DNA of 64,000 nucleotides, from contig NZ_NPJI01000034.1 in assembly GCF_002251435.1 (NCBI RefSeq), positions 82,946 through 146,945 of the forward strand. Reading direction: 5' to 3'. The notes under the pieces are model-generated. The model was given only the letters and a program-made list of their open reading frames with translations. It had not been told where the DNA came from and searched no databases. Source of the stretch: Prevotella sp. P2-180. GTDB lineage: Bacteria > Bacteroidota > Bacteroidia > Bacteroidales > Bacteroidaceae. How positions within the stretch are numbered: the first letter of the stretch is position 1; each line of letters begins with the position of its first letter. The position numbers and the translations under genes are program-made. This document shows positions 1 to 8,000 of the stretch, in pieces.

Positions 1-1
1 C

Positions 2-1447
2 ATCACTCAGGGTCTGCCTGCTTCTCCAGGTGCAGCCTGCGGTCAGATTGTGTTCCACGCCGACGACGCACAGGCATGGCACGCCGATGGCCACAAGGTT
101 ATCATGGTCCGCATAGAGACTTCACCTGAGGACCTCGCCGGTATGGCTTCTGCCGAGGGTATCTTGACAGCCCGTGGCGGTATGACCTCTCACGCTGCCG
201 TTGTGGCTCGCGGTATGGGCAAGTGCTGCGTGTCAGGTGCTGGTGGCATCAATGTTGACTACAAGGCTAAGACCGTTGAAATAGACGGCGTTGTATATAA
301 GGAAGGCGACTACATCTCGCTGAACGGAACCACAGGTCAGGTTTATGCAGGTGAGGTTCCAACCAAGGCTGCTGAGCTCAGCGGCGACTTCAAGGAGCTT
401 ATGGACCTCTGCGACAAATACACCAAGCTGCAGGTTCGCACCAATGCCGACACTCCACACGATGCACAGGTGGCTCGCGCCTTCGGTGCAAAGGGTATCG
501 GTCTTACACGTACTGAGCACATGTTCTTCGAGGACAAGAAGATTGTGGCAATGCGCGAGATGATTCTCTCCGACACTGTTGAGGGTCGTGAGAAGGCACT
601 TGCCAAGTTGTTGCCTTACCAGAAGGCCGACTTCAAGGGCATCCTTGAGGCTATGGATGGCTGTCCGGTTAACATCCGACTGCTCGACCCGCCACTCCAC
701 GAGTTCGTACCACACGATCTTGCAGGTCAGCAGGTGATGGCAGACGAGATGGGTGTAGATGTTGCCACCATCCAGCGTCGTGTCGCTTCTCTCGCCGAGA
801 ACAACCCAATGCTCGGTCACCGTGGTTGCCGTTTGGGTATCACATTCCCTGAGATTACAGCCATGCAGACTCGCGCCATTCTCTCTGCAGCTTGCGAGCT
901 GAAGAAGGAAGGCAAGGATCCGAAGCCAGAGATCATGGTTCCGCTCATCGGTATCCTCTACGAGCTCAAGCAGCAGAAGGAGATTATCCAGAAGACTGCC
1001 AAGGAGGTATTCGCTGAGTATGGCGTTGAGATTGAGTTTGAGATTGGTACAATGATCGAGATTCCTCGTGCAGCCCTCACAGCCGACCGCATCGCCACTG
1101 AGGCAGAGTACTTCTCGTTCGGTACCAACGACCTCACACAGATGACCTTCGGTTACTCTCGCGACGACATCGCCAGCTTCCTGCCAGTATATCTCGACAA
1201 GAAGATTCTCAAGGTTGACCCATTCCAGGTTCTCGACCAGAAGGGTGTTGGCCAGCTCATCAAGATGGCAGTAGAGAAGGGTCGTGGCGTTCGCCAGAAC
1301 CTCCGTTGCGGTATCTGCGGTGAGCATGGTGGTGAGCCAAGTTCAGTGAAGTTCTGCGCCAAGATTGGCATGAACTACGCAAGCTGCTCTCCATTCCGCG
1401 TGCCTATCGCACGTCTGGCAGCGGCGCAGGCTGCTGTCGAGGAGTAA
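2..1447 (+). CDS. ppdK: Pyruvate, phosphate dikinase, C-terminal part (5' end outside window)
   Basis: Interconverts pyruvate and PEP with ATP/AMP and phosphate in the cytoplasm; in anaerobic Bacteroidota it links glycolysis and PEP supply. The open frame continues upstream of the window: codons from base 2 read [20 protein letters not shown], typical of the linker before the swivelling phosphohistidine domain. Visible are the phosphohistidine motif [15 protein letters not shown] (catalytic His), the PEP/pyruvate barrel segments GHRGCRLGI and FGTNDLTQ, and the active-site CGICGEHGG near the C terminus. About 480 of the usual about 900 residues are present, so this is a window-edge truncation, not a broken gene. 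A hairpin follows the stop. Confidence 0.97.
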   Translation: MTQGLPASPGAACGQIVFHADDAQAWHADGHKVIMVRIETSPEDLAGMASAEGILTARGGMTSHAAVVARGMGKCCVSGAGGINVDYKAKTVEIDGVVYKEGDYISLNGTTGQVYAGEVPTKAAELSGDFKELMDLCDKYTKLQVRTNADTPHDAQVARAFGAKGIGLTRTEHMFFEDKKIVAMREMILSDTVEGREKALAKLLPYQKADFKGILEAMDGCPVNIRLLDPPLHEFVPHDLAGQQVMADEMGVDVATIQRRVASLAENNPMLGHRGCRLGITFPEITAMQTRAILSAACELKKEGKDPKPEIMVPLIGILYELKQQKEIIQKTAKEVFAEYGVEIEFEIGTMIEIPRAALTADRIATEAEYFSFGTNDLTQMTFGYSRDDIASFLPVYLDKKILKVDPFQVLDQKGVGQLIKMAVEKGRGVRQNLRCGICGEHGGEPSSVKFCAKIGMNYASCSPFRVPIARLAAAQAAVEE

Positions 1448-1475
1448 TCCTTAGATACTGAAAATTAATAAGATA

Positions 1476-1514
1476 AGAGGCAAGTGCTTAACAAACAGGC
1501 ACTTGTCTCTTTCG
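1476..1514 (+). terminator. Hairpin terminator after ppdK
   Basis: AGAGGCAAGTGC (1476-1487) pairs with GCACTTGTCTCT (1499-1510) with one G-T pair over an 11-nt loop, followed by a short T-containing tract. It lies 30 bp past the ppdK stop, as expected for an intrinsic terminator. Confidence 0.75.
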
Positions 1515-1547
1515 TAAATTTTTGAAGGATTGTCAATTAGCAGGTGT

Positions 1548-1970
1548 ATGAAAGGCAATAGATTTTTAGTATTTACAATTTCCGTCTGCTTTGTATTGAG
1601 TATTGCCGGTTTTTCTGTCGTGGCTTGTCAAGCCAGTGGAGATTTGGATTTATCCATAAACAGAGACAACATAAGTATTCACGGAATATACGGAAGAGCC
1701 ATCAATTACAGTGATATAAAAGATGTCAGTTTGAATACCAGTTTGCCGGAAATAAAGTTCCGCTCAAACGGTTTTGCTGCGGGAAGAACAAGATTGGGAA
1801 ACTTCATCACTAAGGACGATAGACATATAGTGCTATTTACTTATTCCGACACTTGTTTTATTCAAATCACGACCTTGAGCGGAGATACGTTTTATCTAAG
1901 CAGGAAGCAACCTGATGAAACGACAGCGACTTTCAGAACATTAAAAAGAATGCTATCCAGTCGTTTATGA
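1548..1970 (+). CDS. Small membrane-anchored or secreted protein with bacterial PH-like (bPH_5-type) domain
   Basis: About 140 residues. The N terminus MKGNRFLVFTISVCFVLSIA is a membrane segment or signal sequence; the rest is a beta-rich domain with INYSDIKDV, a Gly-rich RTRLGNF turn, and a final YLSRK plus helix, the layout of bacterial PH-like domains. Function unknown. ATG 1548 is preferred over an upstream in-frame TTG at 1530 because the hydrophobic segment starts directly after it. It stands alone between two hairpins, so it is probably monocistronic. Confidence 0.6.
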   Translation: MKGNRFLVFTISVCFVLSIAGFSVVACQASGDLDLSINRDNISIHGIYGRAINYSDIKDVSLNTSLPEIKFRSNGFAAGRTRLGNFITKDDRHIVLFTYSDTCFIQITTLSGDTFYLSRKQPDETTATFRTLKRMLSSRL

Positions 1971-1984
1971 TGCATTAAATAATA

Positions 1985-2019
1985 GGCAAGCATCCTTTCT
2001 ATGGGTGCTTGCCTTTTTT
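1985..2019 (+). terminator. Intrinsic terminator after the PH-like gene
   Basis: GGCAAGCATCC (1985-1995) pairs with GGGTGCTTGCC (2003-2013; one G-T pair) followed by six T. Its arms are identical to those of the hairpin at 3508-3534 after the Fic gene. Confidence 0.9.
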
Positions 2020-2036
2020 AAAAGATTGATATAAAA

Positions 2037-2119
2037 TCGTCGCATATTATGCGTTATTAACCCAAAATATTTGGTTATTCGACAATATTTTAGTAATTTT
2101 GCCGCATAATTTGCGACGA
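2037..2119 (+). promoter_or_regulatory. Fic promoter flanked by inverted operator-like sites
   Basis: A Bacteroidota promoter is visible: TTTG near 2070 and the -7 element TAATTTTG at 2094-2101. It is bracketed by TCGTCGCATATTATGCG (2037-2053) and its near-perfect inverse CGCATAATTTGCGACGA (2103-2119; 16 of 17 match). The left site is itself palindromic (CGCATATTATGCG). A further TGTCGCATTA lies at about 2132. The spacing suggests repression by a DNA-looping or dimeric regulator, possibly the winged-helix part of the Fic protein itself (inference). Confidence 0.65.
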
Positions 2120-2154
2120 TATATATCATATAATGTCGCATTAACATTTTGACT

Positions 2155-3450
2155 ATGTATATACACGAAAGAGATAATTGGACAAACTTTAGATGGAACG
2201 ACTCGGAGGTATCGCTCCTTCTGGAGGTGGTATGCCGCAAGCAAGGATTGCTTTATGGTAGGTTGAGTTCGCTTGGCTTCGACAGCAAGTTGCGGGCTAT
2301 GGCAGAGAATTTGACTCACGATGTGGTTTATTCATCAGGGATTGAAGGTATACGCCTGAATGTGGACCAGGTACGTTCTTCCATTGCAAGGAAACTGGGA
2401 ATCGAAAACGTGAAATATACTGCACCTTCGCACTATGTTGACTCTGTTGTGGGGGTCATGCTTGAAGCAGTACAGCACTATGATATGCCTCTCAGCAAAG
2501 AGAAACTATGTGCTTGGCAAGCCGCTTTCTTCCCCTCGGGTTATAGTGAAGGCAGCCAGATAGAGATTGGCAAATACCGAACAAACGAGGAGCATATCGT
2601 CAGCGGAATGTTCGGGCGCGAGAAAATCCACTATATTGCTCCTTCGCCTGACCGTGTAGAAGAAGAGATGCACAAGTTCCTCGCTTGGTTTGATGGCGAG
2701 GAGCCTGTGAGTAGCGTCATTCGTTCTGCCGTTGCCCATTTCTGGTTTGTGAGCATTCATCCCTTCGAGGATGGCAATGGCAGATTGGCCCGCATTCTTT
2801 CAGACATACTTCTGGCTCGTGGAGAGAAGAGTGATTTCCGTTTTTATAATGTCTCGTCACAGATTAACAAAGACAAGAATCACTACTATGACATTCTGGA
2901 GCGCATGCAGCATGGCGATGGCGACATTACGGAGTGGTTGGTGTGGTATATGCAGAAATTGGTTGATGCACTTGACGAGGCAGACGCCATCGTCACCACA
3001 ATACTGAATAAGAGTTTCTTCTGGCAGAAGGCGTCGGCAGTGCCAATGACCGAACGTCAGACCCGGATGCTCAATCTCTTTCTTGAAGGCTATGAAGCAA
3101 AGATAACGTCAAAGACATGGGCAACATTGGCAAAGTGCTCGAAGGACACTGCCATACGTGACATTCAGGATCTCGTGGATAAAAACATACTGACAGAAGA
3201 CATTCCAGGGGCAAAGCGTCCCAGCTACTCCATCGTCTATGACGCTGAGGACTTGACACAATTCTTCACTGATGTAAACATTGTAGAAGAGAACGGCATT
3301 CAATATCTCAAAGCAATGTTCAAAGGGAAAAAAACTATTTGCGAAAGAGTTCTGAATCTTGATGCAGAGCGATACCGGAAAAGAGATTTGCCATTAGCCA
3401 ATCTGCTCAGCAAATACTGCTCGTATATGGTTGCAGGCAATAGAGAATAG
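2155..3450 (+). CDS. Fic-family protein (probable AMP/UMP-transferase) with C-terminal winged helix
   Basis: Fic domains transfer a nucleotide, usually AMP, to hydroxyl side chains of target proteins. The core motif HPFEDGNGRLAR lies near residue 202 with catalytic His and phosphate-binding GNGR. An upstream SSGIEG (near residue 63) fits the inhibitory helix motif S/TxxxE(G/N), so activity is probably autoinhibited (class II layout, DUF4172-like N terminus). The C-terminal third (about 290-370) reads as a winged helix (SKTWATLAKCSKDTAIRDIQ). ATG 2155 is chosen over TTG 2149. About 430 residues is usual for this group. It is monocistronic, with dyad operators at the promoter and a terminator after it. 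The target is unknown. Confidence 0.9.
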   Translation: MYIHERDNWTNFRWNDSEVSLLLEVVCRKQGLLYGRLSSLGFDSKLRAMAENLTHDVVYSSGIEGIRLNVDQVRSSIARKLGIENVKYTAPSHYVDSVVGVMLEAVQHYDMPLSKEKLCAWQAAFFPSGYSEGSQIEIGKYRTNEEHIVSGMFGREKIHYIAPSPDRVEEEMHKFLAWFDGEEPVSSVIRSAVAHFWFVSIHPFEDGNGRLARILSDILLARGEKSDFRFYNVSSQINKDKNHYYDILERMQHGDGDITEWLVWYMQKLVDALDEADAIVTTILNKSFFWQKASAVPMTERQTRMLNLFLEGYEAKITSKTWATLAKCSKDTAIRDIQDLVDKNILTEDIPGAKRPSYSIVYDAEDLTQFFTDVNIVEENGIQYLKAMFKGKKTICERVLNLDAERYRKRDLPLANLLSKYCSYMVAGNRE

Positions 3451-3500
3451 CAAAAAAAAAGAAGAGACAACTGTTAAAGACGTTTTATACTCCATTAACA

Positions 3501-3541
3501 AACAAAGGGCAAGCATCCGCAGAGGGTGCTTGCCTTTGTTT
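3501..3541 (+). terminator. Terminator after Fic gene
   Basis: GGCAAGCATCC (3508-3518) pairs with GGGTGCTTGCC (3524-3534); flanking AACAAAG/CTTTGTT extends the stem, and T-rich DNA follows. Its arms repeat those of 1985-2013. It ends directly before the left inverted repeat of the 4.5-kb candidate element. Confidence 0.85.
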
Positions 3542-3542
3542 T

Positions 3543-3597
3543 GTTGACAAGTAAACACGGGGAAAAACCTTGTCACGCTTGTCACGCTGTCACGCTA
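3543..3597 (+). repeat. Left terminal inverted repeat with TGTCACGC tandem units
   Basis: GTTGACAAG (3543-3551), an 18-bp spacer ending AAAAACC, then TTGTCACGCTTGTCACGC continuing with TGTCACGCT to 3596. The last bases overlap the stop codon (3595-3597) of the reverse-strand primase-like gene. It is the inverse of 8001-8054. Confidence 0.8.
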
Positions 3598-5883
3598 TGC
3601 AGCCCGACGCTTGGTTTTCACATAGACATTGCCTATGCTGTCGTACTCAATCTGCGAGCGGCTGCGCCACTTGCGAAGGGTTGCCATTCCGTCTGCCGAC
3701 CTTCCCTGCAATACCCTCACGCGGCGATATTCGTCGATGGTGAAGGTGTCGGGCAGCAGGTCGTAGAGGCTCACCATACCCTCGCGGAGCGACTTGTTCT
3801 CCTTGTCCAGCTCCTCCTCGAAGATGGCTCCGAAGTACTTCATCTTGCACCAAAGGTCGTAGCGGAGCGACCAGCGGACGTAGTCGCCGATGTCTTTCGA
3901 CCATCGGCATCCGTTCAGGATGTAGAGCACCATGCCCTTGCAGAAGGCTATGACGCAGGCTCGGCGCGAGAGCAGCTCGTAGCCCTCGGAGTCGTACTGC
4001 AAAGCGATGTCCTTGCTCTCCACTACCAACTGCTCAATGAGCGCGTTGAGCTGCTGGCACTCGATGAAGCCGTTGGCCCGGTTGAGCAGGTCGATGAAGG
4101 GCTTGAGATCGGCGTCGAACTTGTCGTCGTAGATGCCATACTTGGGTATGTCTCCCATTGTCTGCTCCTTCTCTATGCTCGAGACGGAAAGGCGCGAGAG
4201 AGTTCCGTCGATGGACGAGTTTTTGAGCAGGGCCTTGGCTACGGAAGGCGTTGACGAGGTGTGGAAGTTGAAGCGCAGCGGAGCCTTGCCGGTCACTGAG
4301 TCGGCGCCCACTCGTTCCTGTCCGTGCTCGGCGTTGTCGAAGGCGTTTCTCACCACCACCGACAGCTGCTGTATGCTGCGCTGCGAGGTGACGTTCCTCA
4401 TCGAGTCGAGCTCGTCTGTCTTGAGGAAGAGGTAGCGGTGGCCGTTTCGGTCGGCGTCGAACATGCGCTGGTTGAAGGCAGCGTTGGTGAGGTCGGAGGT
4501 GAGCACCTGTATGCAGATGTCCTCAGGTCGTGGGTCGCGAGCCTTGCTTTTCGACGAGGGGTTCTTGCGCTTCCACTCCATCTCCCTCTCGCGGCTGATG
4601 TTGTCGCGTTCGACGATGTCGGCCATCACCTTGTTAATAGGCACGTTGACCGAGCTTTTTCCTGTTGACATTGGTGCAATGAGCAGAGCCATGAGTGTTG
4701 CCTCGCGCTCGGTGTTGTCGATGTAGCGGAACTTCACGTCGTGGAGATGGGCTGCAAGTGCGGGGAACACGCCCTCAGCCACGCAAGCCTTGTAAGGCTC
4801 AGGCACCTTGCTGGTCAGGAGCTTCAGTGCGGCGGGCAGTTTCTTGGGCATCTCGGGAGGCATCAGTGCAGTGCCTCCGAGATAGTTTTTCAGTTCCTCG
4901 TTCTTCAGTGCCTTCATCACCTCCGAGGTGCGTCGGGGCATGGTTTTCCAGCGCTTCTGCAAGGCATTGGTCACCGTTGTGCGCCACTCCTGTTCGGGCA
5001 GCGAGTCGTAGCGGGGCACGATGGCGAGCAGTCGGTCGGCGTTATAGTCAACCAGCGGGGCAAGAGCCTGCGACAGTTCGAAGGTGAGGGTGTTTCGGTT
5101 GCCAGCCGAAGGCTCCTTGCCGTTGTTGTAGAGGTCGAAGTACTTGTCGATAATCTGTTTCCACGAGAAGCCCAAATAGCCTTCCGAAGCAGAAGGGCTG
5201 TCGGTTGAAACGGCGGGGCTGGCGTTTTCGTCAGGGTCTTTTCCCTCAGCGGCTTTCAGTTGGGCAGCGGCTTTCAGCTCGGCTGTCCTTGCCCTCGACT
5301 TTTCGAGCAGAGCCTGCACTGCCGAGGGGCTTTCGTCTGTCGGCTCGCCTCCGGTGAAGAGGTCGTCGTCGAGGAAGAGAAGGTCGTCGTCGCTGGCGGT
5401 GGTGGTGTAGAACACTCGTGTGATGTCCTTTGCTCCCTTGTCGAACTCCACTCCGATGAGTCGGCTTGCCCACTCGAGGTTCTCCACCTGGCTCATTTCG
5501 GTTCTTCGGCGGAACACGACGTGGAATCCCTTCGTGGCAGAACGCTCGAGCATCAGGAGACCGAGCTCGTCCTTCTTTTCGATGACCTTCGCCGGCAGTT
5601 CAGCCATCAGCTGGTCGTAGTCGGGACGCATGGGGTCGAAGTCGAGGTCCATGCCCACTGAGTTCGACTGCCTTGTTGCTCCACGCAGCAGTCCTCCCGA
5701 GGCGGGCAGACAAGAATAGTTCATCTGCACAAGATCTCTCTTGGCTTCAATGTTGCCATTTCTGGCTTCACTAACGTTGGCAATCTGGTTGCCACTGTTT
5801 CTAAGGCGAAGGTACTCTTCGCGGCTTTTCACGAGGTGCATCATCTTGATGCCCATCACTGTGTGTATTCTATATGTACTCAT
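3595..5883 (-). CDS. BT4734-type / DUF3987-like primase-helicase protein
   Basis: 762 residues from ATG 5883; an extra in-frame upstream Met at 5943 overlaps the promoter. The N-terminal about 200 residues (KSREEYLRLR, MDLDFDPMRPDYDQLM, TKGFHVVFRR, RLIGVEFDKGAKDITRVFY) match the BT4734/BF3469 'VirE N-terminal' domain, a primase-polymerase-like fold. A Ser/Ala/Asp-rich linker follows at about 200-240. The C-terminal half carries a P-loop, APMSTGKSS near residue 405, and an acidic FLKTDELDS, as in DUF3987 helicase-like ATPases. Such proteins occur in integrated elements and are thought to act in element DNA replication; the biochemistry is not established. Inside this element it would be the replication protein acting on the repeats (inference). 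Confidence 0.8.
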   Translation of the reverse strand: MSTYRIHTVMGIKMMHLVKSREEYLRLRNSGNQIANVSEARNGNIEAKRDLVQMNYSCLPASGGLLRGATRQSNSVGMDLDFDPMRPDYDQLMAELPAKVIEKKDELGLLMLERSATKGFHVVFRRRTEMSQVENLEWASRLIGVEFDKGAKDITRVFYTTTASDDDLLFLDDDLFTGGEPTDESPSAVQALLEKSRARTAELKAAAQLKAAEGKDPDENASPAVSTDSPSASEGYLGFSWKQIIDKYFDLYNNGKEPSAGNRNTLTFELSQALAPLVDYNADRLLAIVPRYDSLPEQEWRTTVTNALQKRWKTMPRRTSEVMKALKNEELKNYLGGTALMPPEMPKKLPAALKLLTSKVPEPYKACVAEGVFPALAAHLHDVKFRYIDNTEREATLMALLIAPMSTGKSSVNVPINKVMADIVERDNISREREMEWKRKNPSSKSKARDPRPEDICIQVLTSDLTNAAFNQRMFDADRNGHRYLFLKTDELDSMRNVTSQRSIQQLSVVVRNAFDNAEHGQERVGADSVTGKAPLRFNFHTSSTPSVAKALLKNSSIDGTLSRLSVSSIEKEQTMGDIPKYGIYDDKFDADLKPFIDLLNRANGFIECQQLNALIEQLVVESKDIALQYDSEGYELLSRRACVIAFCKGMVLYILNGCRWSKDIGDYVRWSLRYDLWCKMKYFGAIFEEELDKENKSLREGMVSLYDLLPDTFTIDEYRRVRVLQGRSADGMATLRKWRSRSQIEYDSIGNVYVKTKRRAA

Positions 5884-5932
5884 GTTTTTGAAAAATTTTA
5901 TTTTCCTGCAAACTATTCGCAGGATTCTGCCG

Positions 5933-5940
5933 CAAAGGTA
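5933..5940 (-). promoter_or_regulatory. -7 promoter element of the primase-like gene
   Basis: The reverse strand reads TACCTTTG, the Bacteroidota -7 consensus TAnnTTTG, 50 bp before ATG 5883. A small inverted repeat CCTGC/GCAGG (5905-5923) lies in the leader. Confidence 0.65.
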
Positions 5941-6059
5941 CACTCTTTTTTCTGTTTTTCCTCGTGTGTTTTTATGCTTATAAATATGCCGAAATATGTT
6001 TTTGAATATGCTTGTGTTTGATGAATTTTGCTGCTGTTTTATCCCTTATTTTTCGCAAC

Positions 6060-7460
6060 TTAGCGGAATAAATCGCGCAGTTTGTTGCTTACCGACTTTT
6101 CTTGCTTCTTCAGTTCAATGCCGCAATATTGGGTTAGGAAGCGGATTAGAGCTGGGGTGTTGGGATTTGCGACCTTCCATTTTTTCTTCACGATGTCAAC
6201 CACAGCACATGACAACGGATTCTCCGCGCTGGTGTCTAACCCTATTTTCACCTTGTCGCCCAACAAAGCCTTCATTTCCTCTGCCTTTTTGCGACATTCC
6301 TCCTCGGTGGTGAAGAGAGTTTCTTCCTTTCTTCCCTTGTAGGCACTCTTCTCGCCGCTGTCCTCCAGTTTCTTCACCAAGGCGATGGCTGCCATCACTC
6401 TATATAAATCGGTACGCGCGAGCGCGAGATACCTTATTTGTGCCGCCAACTCCTTCCAGTTTTTGTCTTCAAGCGGAGTGAGCAGGTCGTAGAGACTTGC
6501 CATAGTCCTTAGCCACTCTTTCAGTTCACCTGCACATTTCCTCCTTTGAGTGACTTTCATTTTTCCAATCTCACACCCCTTGGAGTGCTCATACCTGTCG
6601 AACATCACTGTGTCGTTGAGTGCACTGTCAAGCATAGTGTTGAAAATGGCTTCGCCTGTGTCGCGTGTGGTGTCGGCAGCCTTGCGCTCGGCTTTCTCCG
6701 CAAGTTGCTCCAGTTTCTCACCGCCCCATTCTTTCGACTTCGGGTCGGCAACAAGCATCATAAGCGACGTGGCAACATAACTCATTGTCAGTTCCGACTC
6801 CCGCGAGAGTGAGCAGCCCAAGCTCTCCACCATGCGCTCGGCGCAATCCATGAACGCCGCTCGAAGTTTAGTAACCTCATTAGAATGGAGGTCACTACAT
6901 GAGGAAACCTTCATCGAATGAAGGTCACTACATGAGCAACCCTCGACAGAATCGAGGTCTCCACATGAGCAAACCTCCGCCGAATGGAGGTTTGTTCTTT
7001 TCACCTCAGCAAGCAGTCGGCGAAACTCGCTTTCCTCGGCGGCAATGCGTCGCTCGTCCAAAGGCATCGACGTGACTATTCTGTCGTTCAGCGGACATGT
7101 GTCCATGGAGTAGAGCTTTTCCCAGTGCAGTTCCAGAGGTCCTTCGGTCTCTATCTCCACGAAGTAGGTGACATGGCTTCCGCAGACATAAGTGGCCACC
7201 ACCTGGTCGTCCTTCATCAGCAGTCGCACGATGTTTTTCTGTGCCGCTTTCACCCATCCGTAGAAGTCGCCCTTCATGTAGGAAATCACTGCCAGCGGGT
7301 CGTGTGGATTGTCGTTCTCAGCCATCAGCACCACACGTTCTCCCGTAGAGATGCCTTCGAGAAGCTCTTCTGATTTCTTTGTTGCCTCGTCCTTGGTCAA
7401 GCCCTTAAAGACTTTGCTGAAGCGCATGCCCACAATAGGTATTATTATTTTCTCGCTCAT
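6060..7460 (-). CDS. HIRAN-domain protein with in-frame hairpin repeats
   Basis: 466 residues. The N terminus (IPIVGMRFSKVFKGL, GERVVLMAENDNPHDPLAVI, FYGWVKAAQ) fits a HIRAN domain, which in other proteins binds 3' single-stranded DNA ends. Residues about 158-195 are four copies of an 11-residue repeat (DLHSxEVCSCG-like) encoded by 33-bp hairpin units. The remainder, to 466, is charged and helical without a family I recognise. It has its own promoter and is the only other gene in the 4.5-kb element, so a role in element replication or end recognition is plausible but unproven. Confidence 0.65.
   Translation of the reverse strand: MSEKIIIPIVGMRFSKVFKGLTKDEATKKSEELLEGISTGERVVLMAENDNPHDPLAVISYMKGDFYGWVKAAQKNIVRLLMKDDQVVATYVCGSHVTYFVEIETEGPLELHWEKLYSMDTCPLNDRIVTSMPLDERRIAAEESEFRRLLAEVKRTNLHSAEVCSCGDLDSVEGCSCSDLHSMKVSSCSDLHSNEVTKLRAAFMDCAERMVESLGCSLSRESELTMSYVATSLMMLVADPKSKEWGGEKLEQLAEKAERKAADTTRDTGEAIFNTMLDSALNDTVMFDRYEHSKGCEIGKMKVTQRRKCAGELKEWLRTMASLYDLLTPLEDKNWKELAAQIRYLALARTDLYRVMAAIALVKKLEDSGEKSAYKGRKEETLFTTEEECRKKAEEMKALLGDKVKIGLDTSAENPLSCAVVDIVKKKWKVANPNTPALIRFLTQYCGIELKKQEKSVSNKLRDLFR
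6873..6993. repeat. Four 33-bp tandem units, each a hairpin with compensating arms
   Basis: Stems start at 6874, 6907, 6940 and 6973 (exact 33-bp period). Arms differ but stay complementary: ACCTC/GAGGT; ACCTTCAT/ATGAAGGT (6907-6925); CCTCGA/TCGAGG (6941-6957); AAACCTCC/GGAGGTTT (6971-6993). The linker CACTACATGAGsAA is conserved. The period is in frame, giving 11-residue protein repeats. Confidence 0.9.
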
Positions 7461-7486
7461 AATTCTATGTTTATATTAGGTGGATG

Positions 7487-7621
7487 CAAAGGTAGTGCAA
7501 GTTGAGTGAAATACAAAATAAAAGTCGAAAAACTTTTATTTTTATTTCCGAGACGCAGCCTACCTTATTCAAAGGTAGTGCAAAAGAGTGAAATGTCAAA
7601 GGAAAAGTCGAAAACTTTTAT
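7487..7621 (-). promoter_or_regulatory. Duplicated promoter segment upstream of the HIRAN gene
   Basis: Two copies of an about 53-bp segment (7487-7539 and 7570-7621) each begin on the + strand with CAAAGGTAGTGCAA, so on the reverse strand each offers TACCTTTG, and each contains the short hairpin AAAGTCG-AAA(A)-ACTTT. The 7487-7494 copy is 27 bp before ATG 7460. Between them TACCTTATTCAAAGGTA (7561-7577) is palindromic. Either copy could drive the gene. Confidence 0.55.
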
Positions 7622-7627
7622 TGATAA

Positions 7628-7803
7628 GTGTGACAGTGTGACAAGCGTGACAACCTTTTTTTCCTATCCACTCTTCCGCATATAATAGTTCTCTTTTATA
7701 TATATAATATATTATATATATAAAAGAGAAGTAAATATAGTAAGTAAAATTCACAAAGTGACACTCTCGAAAAACCCTTGTCACGCTTGTCACGCTGTCA
7801 CGC
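7628..7803. other. Origin-like region: AT palindrome between inverted TGTCACGC arrays
   Basis: GTGTGACAGTGTGACAAGCG... (7628-7655) and CCTTGTCACGCTTGTCACGC... (7776-7803) are inverted copies of the same short tandem array found at the element ends (24 of 28 positions match). The 120 bp between is AT-rich and centred on a perfect 38-bp palindrome. Iteron-like repeats next to an AT-rich unwinding segment and a primase-like gene suggest a replication origin; this is inference. Confidence 0.45.
7691..7728. repeat. Perfect 38-bp AT-rich palindrome
   Basis: CTCTTTTATATATATAATA (7691-7709) is followed directly by its exact reverse complement (7710-7728), with no loop. It lacks G/C in the centre and a T tract, so it is not a normal intrinsic terminator; it could extrude as a cruciform or act as an unwinding site. 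Confidence 0.9.
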
Positions 7804-8000
7804 CTCACCCCAGCTCAACCGCTTTCCAACTGAGGAAAATTTGTTGCCTAACTGGCGCGCAAAATTTCCCCGCCTGACGCTTTTCATCCGCTGCCCGCCG
7901 CCCATTTGGCGACAAACCGCGGATGTAAAACAAGTTCAAAATGTAGTCGCTAATACAATACGTAGGGTTGTTCCTCTGGGGTTGCGTAGCAGTGGACGTA
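7804..8000. other. Non-coding GC-richer stretch inside the element
   Basis: No convincing gene, hairpin or promoter seen here. It separates the origin-like region from the right terminal repeat. Confidence 0.5.

Noticed and set aside
233..1327. 364-codon open frame on the reverse strand
   Set aside because: It is antisense to the conserved ppdK frame, with low-complexity Leu/Glu composition typical of codon-bias shadows.
3526..4254. 242-codon + strand frame at the start of the element
   Set aside because: It overlaps the primase-like gene antisense and starts inside the Fic terminator hairpin; no domain seen.
6873..6993. Possible CRISPR array
   Set aside because: The units have constant 33-bp period without unique spacers, vary within the stem, and are in frame in a protein gene.
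7691..7728. AT palindrome as an intrinsic terminator
   Set aside because: No GC stem and no T tract; it lies upstream of the nearest gene, not after one.
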